Source: Dermabacter indicis
Lineage (GTDB): Bacteria > Actinomycetota > Actinomycetes > Actinomycetales > Dermabacteraceae
Reading direction: 5' to 3'
Assembly: GCA_001403775.1 (NCBI GenBank)
Contig: CYUG01000011.1
Span: forward strand, 333,051-397,050
DNA length: 64,000 nt
Shown here: positions 62,459 through 64,000 of the stretch, in pieces
How positions within the stretch are numbered: the first letter of the stretch is position 1
Layout: each line of letters opens with the position of its first letter
Notes under the pieces: model-generated
What the model saw: only the letters and a program-made list of their open reading frames with translations
Databases searched by the model: none
What the model was told of the DNA's origin: nothing
Made by a program: the position numbers and the translations under genes

Positions 62459-63297
62459 GTGCGCGGCGGTGGGCGGTGTGGACGGCGGTCGCGGGGACGG
62501 TGTTCATCGCGATCGGGGCGTTCTGGCTGTCCTTCACCTCTCTGGCTGATCTCACGGCCCGTTCGGGCATCGGAGCGGGTCAGGCGTGGGCGTGGCCGCT
62601 GATCGTCGATGGCATCATCGTGGTGGCCACCGTCGCCGTGGTCGCTCTGGCTGGCCAGAAGGCCGCTTGGTATCCCTGGGCCCTGTTAATCGGCGGCGCC
62701 GTCGTCTCGGTCACCGCGAACACCCTGCACGCCATCGTCGCCGCCGACGGCGATGTCCCGGCCGTGTTGGCGGCGGCGATTGCTGCGGTTCCGCCCGTGG
62801 TGTTGCTGGCGATCACCCACCTCACCGTCATCCTCACCCACACCACCAACCCCGAGCCACAAACCATGATCTGGCAAACCATCGCCCAACAGCATGGCCA
62901 GCCCACACCCGGCCCAGGACCGGGCATAGAGGCTGGTTCACCAGCGGCACTCCCCCGGGCCGACAGCAGCGATTCGGCCAGCGCGGATGATGAGCCGCCG
63001 TCCTCACCTGAGCCAGATCCCGCTCCCATCGAACAAGCACACGAGGTACCCGAGACCGATCCATCAGCCCCGCCGGACTGCACAGAGGAGAAGACGGGAG
63101 CTGACGTTTCCGCGTCGGGGATGGCCGGGGTGGGTCGGCGGGAGCGGGCTGCCGGGCTGCGGAGTGAGGGGTGGTCGAACAAGCAGATTGCCGCCGAGCT
63201 GGGCGTGCATCCGTCCACGGTGGGCCGCTGGCTCACCTCCACACCAACGAGGATTTCTGAACCTGACACCAGCCCATCGATGAAGGAGACATCATGA
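62455..63297 (+). CDS. DUF2637 membrane protein with C-terminal HTH (SpdB-like)
   Basis: A 280-aa protein from GTG 62455, overlapping the prim-pol stop. Four membrane helices (~8-30, 43-66, 70-92 and 98-120) form the DUF2637 domain found on actinobacterial conjugative plasmids and elements, where it is linked to intramycelial or intercellular spread. A Pro/Glu-rich linker leads to a HTH of the Hin/insertion-sequence type (RSEGWSNKQIAAELGVHPST). Having both a membrane domain and a DNA-binding domain fits a protein that ties element DNA to the membrane. Confidence 0.83.
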   Translation: MSARRWAVWTAVAGTVFIAIGAFWLSFTSLADLTARSGIGAGQAWAWPLIVDGIIVVATVAVVALAGQKAAWYPWALLIGGAVVSVTANTLHAIVAADGDVPAVLAAAIAAVPPVVLLAITHLTVILTHTTNPEPQTMIWQTIAQQHGQPTPGPGPGIEAGSPAALPRADSSDSASADDEPPSSPEPDPAPIEQAHEVPETDPSAPPDCTEEKTGADVSASGMAGVGRRERAAGLRSEGWSNKQIAAELGVHPSTVGRWLTSTPTRISEPDTSPSMKETS

Positions 63298-63839
63298 GCA
63301 CCCACGAACACGAGCACGACCCCGTGGCACCGCCAGTCCACGACGACTACGGCCCACCCGATCCCGAAGAACTCGCCCTGACCACCCCCAGCACCCACGC
63401 CGAAAACCTCGACCAGGACGCCGCGAATGACCGGGATGGTCTTGCGCCACCCGAAATTCCGCCGGAAGAACTCGACGAGCAGCTCGCACCTGACATCGAC
63501 GGACCAGACGCGGGCTCCCCGGGGCTGGGTGAGGGGGCGGAAGGAGTGCCGGATGCGGTTAAGGCCCGCACCGCCCGGGCCACCAGCCGTCCTGTGAGTC
63601 GACAGGTGGGGCGGGGTGTGGAGTGGGTGCGTCCGGCCGATCTGCTGGCCCGGCATAGTGCCACGGTCGCTGGCCGCGGCATCCACTTCCAGACCGCGCT
63701 GAGTCAGAAAACCCGCCACGGCATCACGGTGGGTACGCGGCACGTGGGTGATCGGGCTGGACGGTTGGCGCCGTTGTCGGCCTTCGGCCGGGGCCAGGCC
63801 CAGTCGGTGCCGGGGCGGTCCGCAGTGGGGATGAGCTGA
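63294..63839 (+). CDS. Element protein of unknown function (181 aa)
   Basis: ATG 63294 overlaps the DUF2637 stop. Residues 1-85 are acidic, Pro-rich and probably disordered. The C-terminal half (VSRQVGRGVEWVRPADLLAR, then GRGIHFQTALSQKTRHGITV) is basic and conserved-looking. No known domain. Co-expression with the transfer operon suggests an accessory transfer role. Confidence 0.65.
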   Translation: MSTHEHEHDPVAPPVHDDYGPPDPEELALTTPSTHAENLDQDAANDRDGLAPPEIPPEELDEQLAPDIDGPDAGSPGLGEGAEGVPDAVKARTARATSRPVSRQVGRGVEWVRPADLLARHSATVAGRGIHFQTALSQKTRHGITVGTRHVGDRAGRLAPLSAFGRGQAQSVPGRSAVGMS

Positions 63840-63941
63840 GCGTGGTGACCAGCAATGACGACTCTCGCCAACGCCACCACGACACCACTGCCGCCGACAT
63901 CTGGGGTAGGGGTGCGCACCTGCTTGTCAGGAGGCACCACC

Positions 63942-64000
63942 ATGACCCACACCACAACACCAACCACCGGCACCGCTGAGACCGGGAGAACGTCGACAAC
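63942..64000 (+). CDS. Start of a further element gene (truncated by the window)
   Basis: ATG 63942 (MTHTTTPTTGTAETGRTST) follows CAGGAGGCACCACC, a good ribosome-binding site, and the frame is open to the window end. A longer in-frame start at 63855 exists. Too little is visible to identify it. Confidence 0.5.
   Translation, partial: MTHTTTPTTGTAETGRTST

Noticed and set aside
1-64000. CRISPR arrays, tRNA and rRNA genes
   Set aside because: No regularly spaced repeats or tRNA cloverleaf/rRNA sequence noticed on reading. In particular, no tRNA gene was seen beside the 43-bp att-like repeats.

Overview
The window is high-GC DNA with actinobacterial gene organisation: a QcrB/CtaCDF actinobacterial-type respiratory chain, DUF3043, GTG and apparently leaderless starts, and DUF2637 transfer genes. 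A member of the Micrococcales is likely. Dermabacteraceae (Dermabacter/Brachybacterium) is my best guess, but it rests on general gene content only. No rRNA, tRNA or CRISPR array was seen.

Layout. (1) 1-30,720 is mostly chromosomal backbone: the end of qcrB, a small insert (ArsR regulator plus MFS exporter, then an IS481-family element with 15-bp flanking repeats), ctaC-ctaD-ctaF, erpA, an M20 dipeptidase, DUF3043, aspS, a DEAD-box helicase, a POT peptide transporter, an S15-type hydrolase, an SDR, a short CDF-like transporter, a pyrimidine-dimer glycosylase-like gene, two paralogous anchored proteins, abgT-pepT, an LPXTG surface protein and an S9 peptidase. Peptide import and hydrolysis is a recurring theme (POT, S15, S9, M20, PepT, AbgT). 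(2) 30,836-37,181 is a small element bounded by near-identical 43-bp repeats (41/43). It carries an AraC regulator, VOC and DUF1801 remnants, an NAD(P)-binding protein, an EamA exporter, a LysR regulator and a serine recombinase that has lost its catalytic N-terminus. (3) 37,182-64,000 (open end) is a larger conjugative-type element: a Hachiman defence pair (HamA nuclease, HamB helicase), a MobF relaxase/helicase, a MarR-controlled cassette with DsbA-like, deaminase and paired SMR efflux genes, an ArdC-like antirestriction protein, a prim-pol, a DUF2637 protein and further small transfer genes.

The most striking feature is that the MobF relaxase of the large element is cut into two pieces (55,575-54,025 and 43,581-41,716, minus strand) by a second, nested integrative element of about 10.4 kb. 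The break falls in the Lys codon of the Walker A motif (GPAGAG|KTT), and the two pieces rejoin in frame. The nested element has its own serine recombinase at one end, and its ends carry 20-bp arms that reconstruct a dyad-symmetric attP around an AA dinucleotide. Its cargo is a MarR-controlled hydrolase operon (epoxide-hydrolase-like, alpha/beta hydrolase, DUF1697) and a SUMF1-domain protein. Its own MobF relaxase is decayed by a one-base frameshift and an internal deletion. Two genes of the nested element have their Shine-Dalgarno sequences inside perfect CCTCCC/GGGAGG hairpins.
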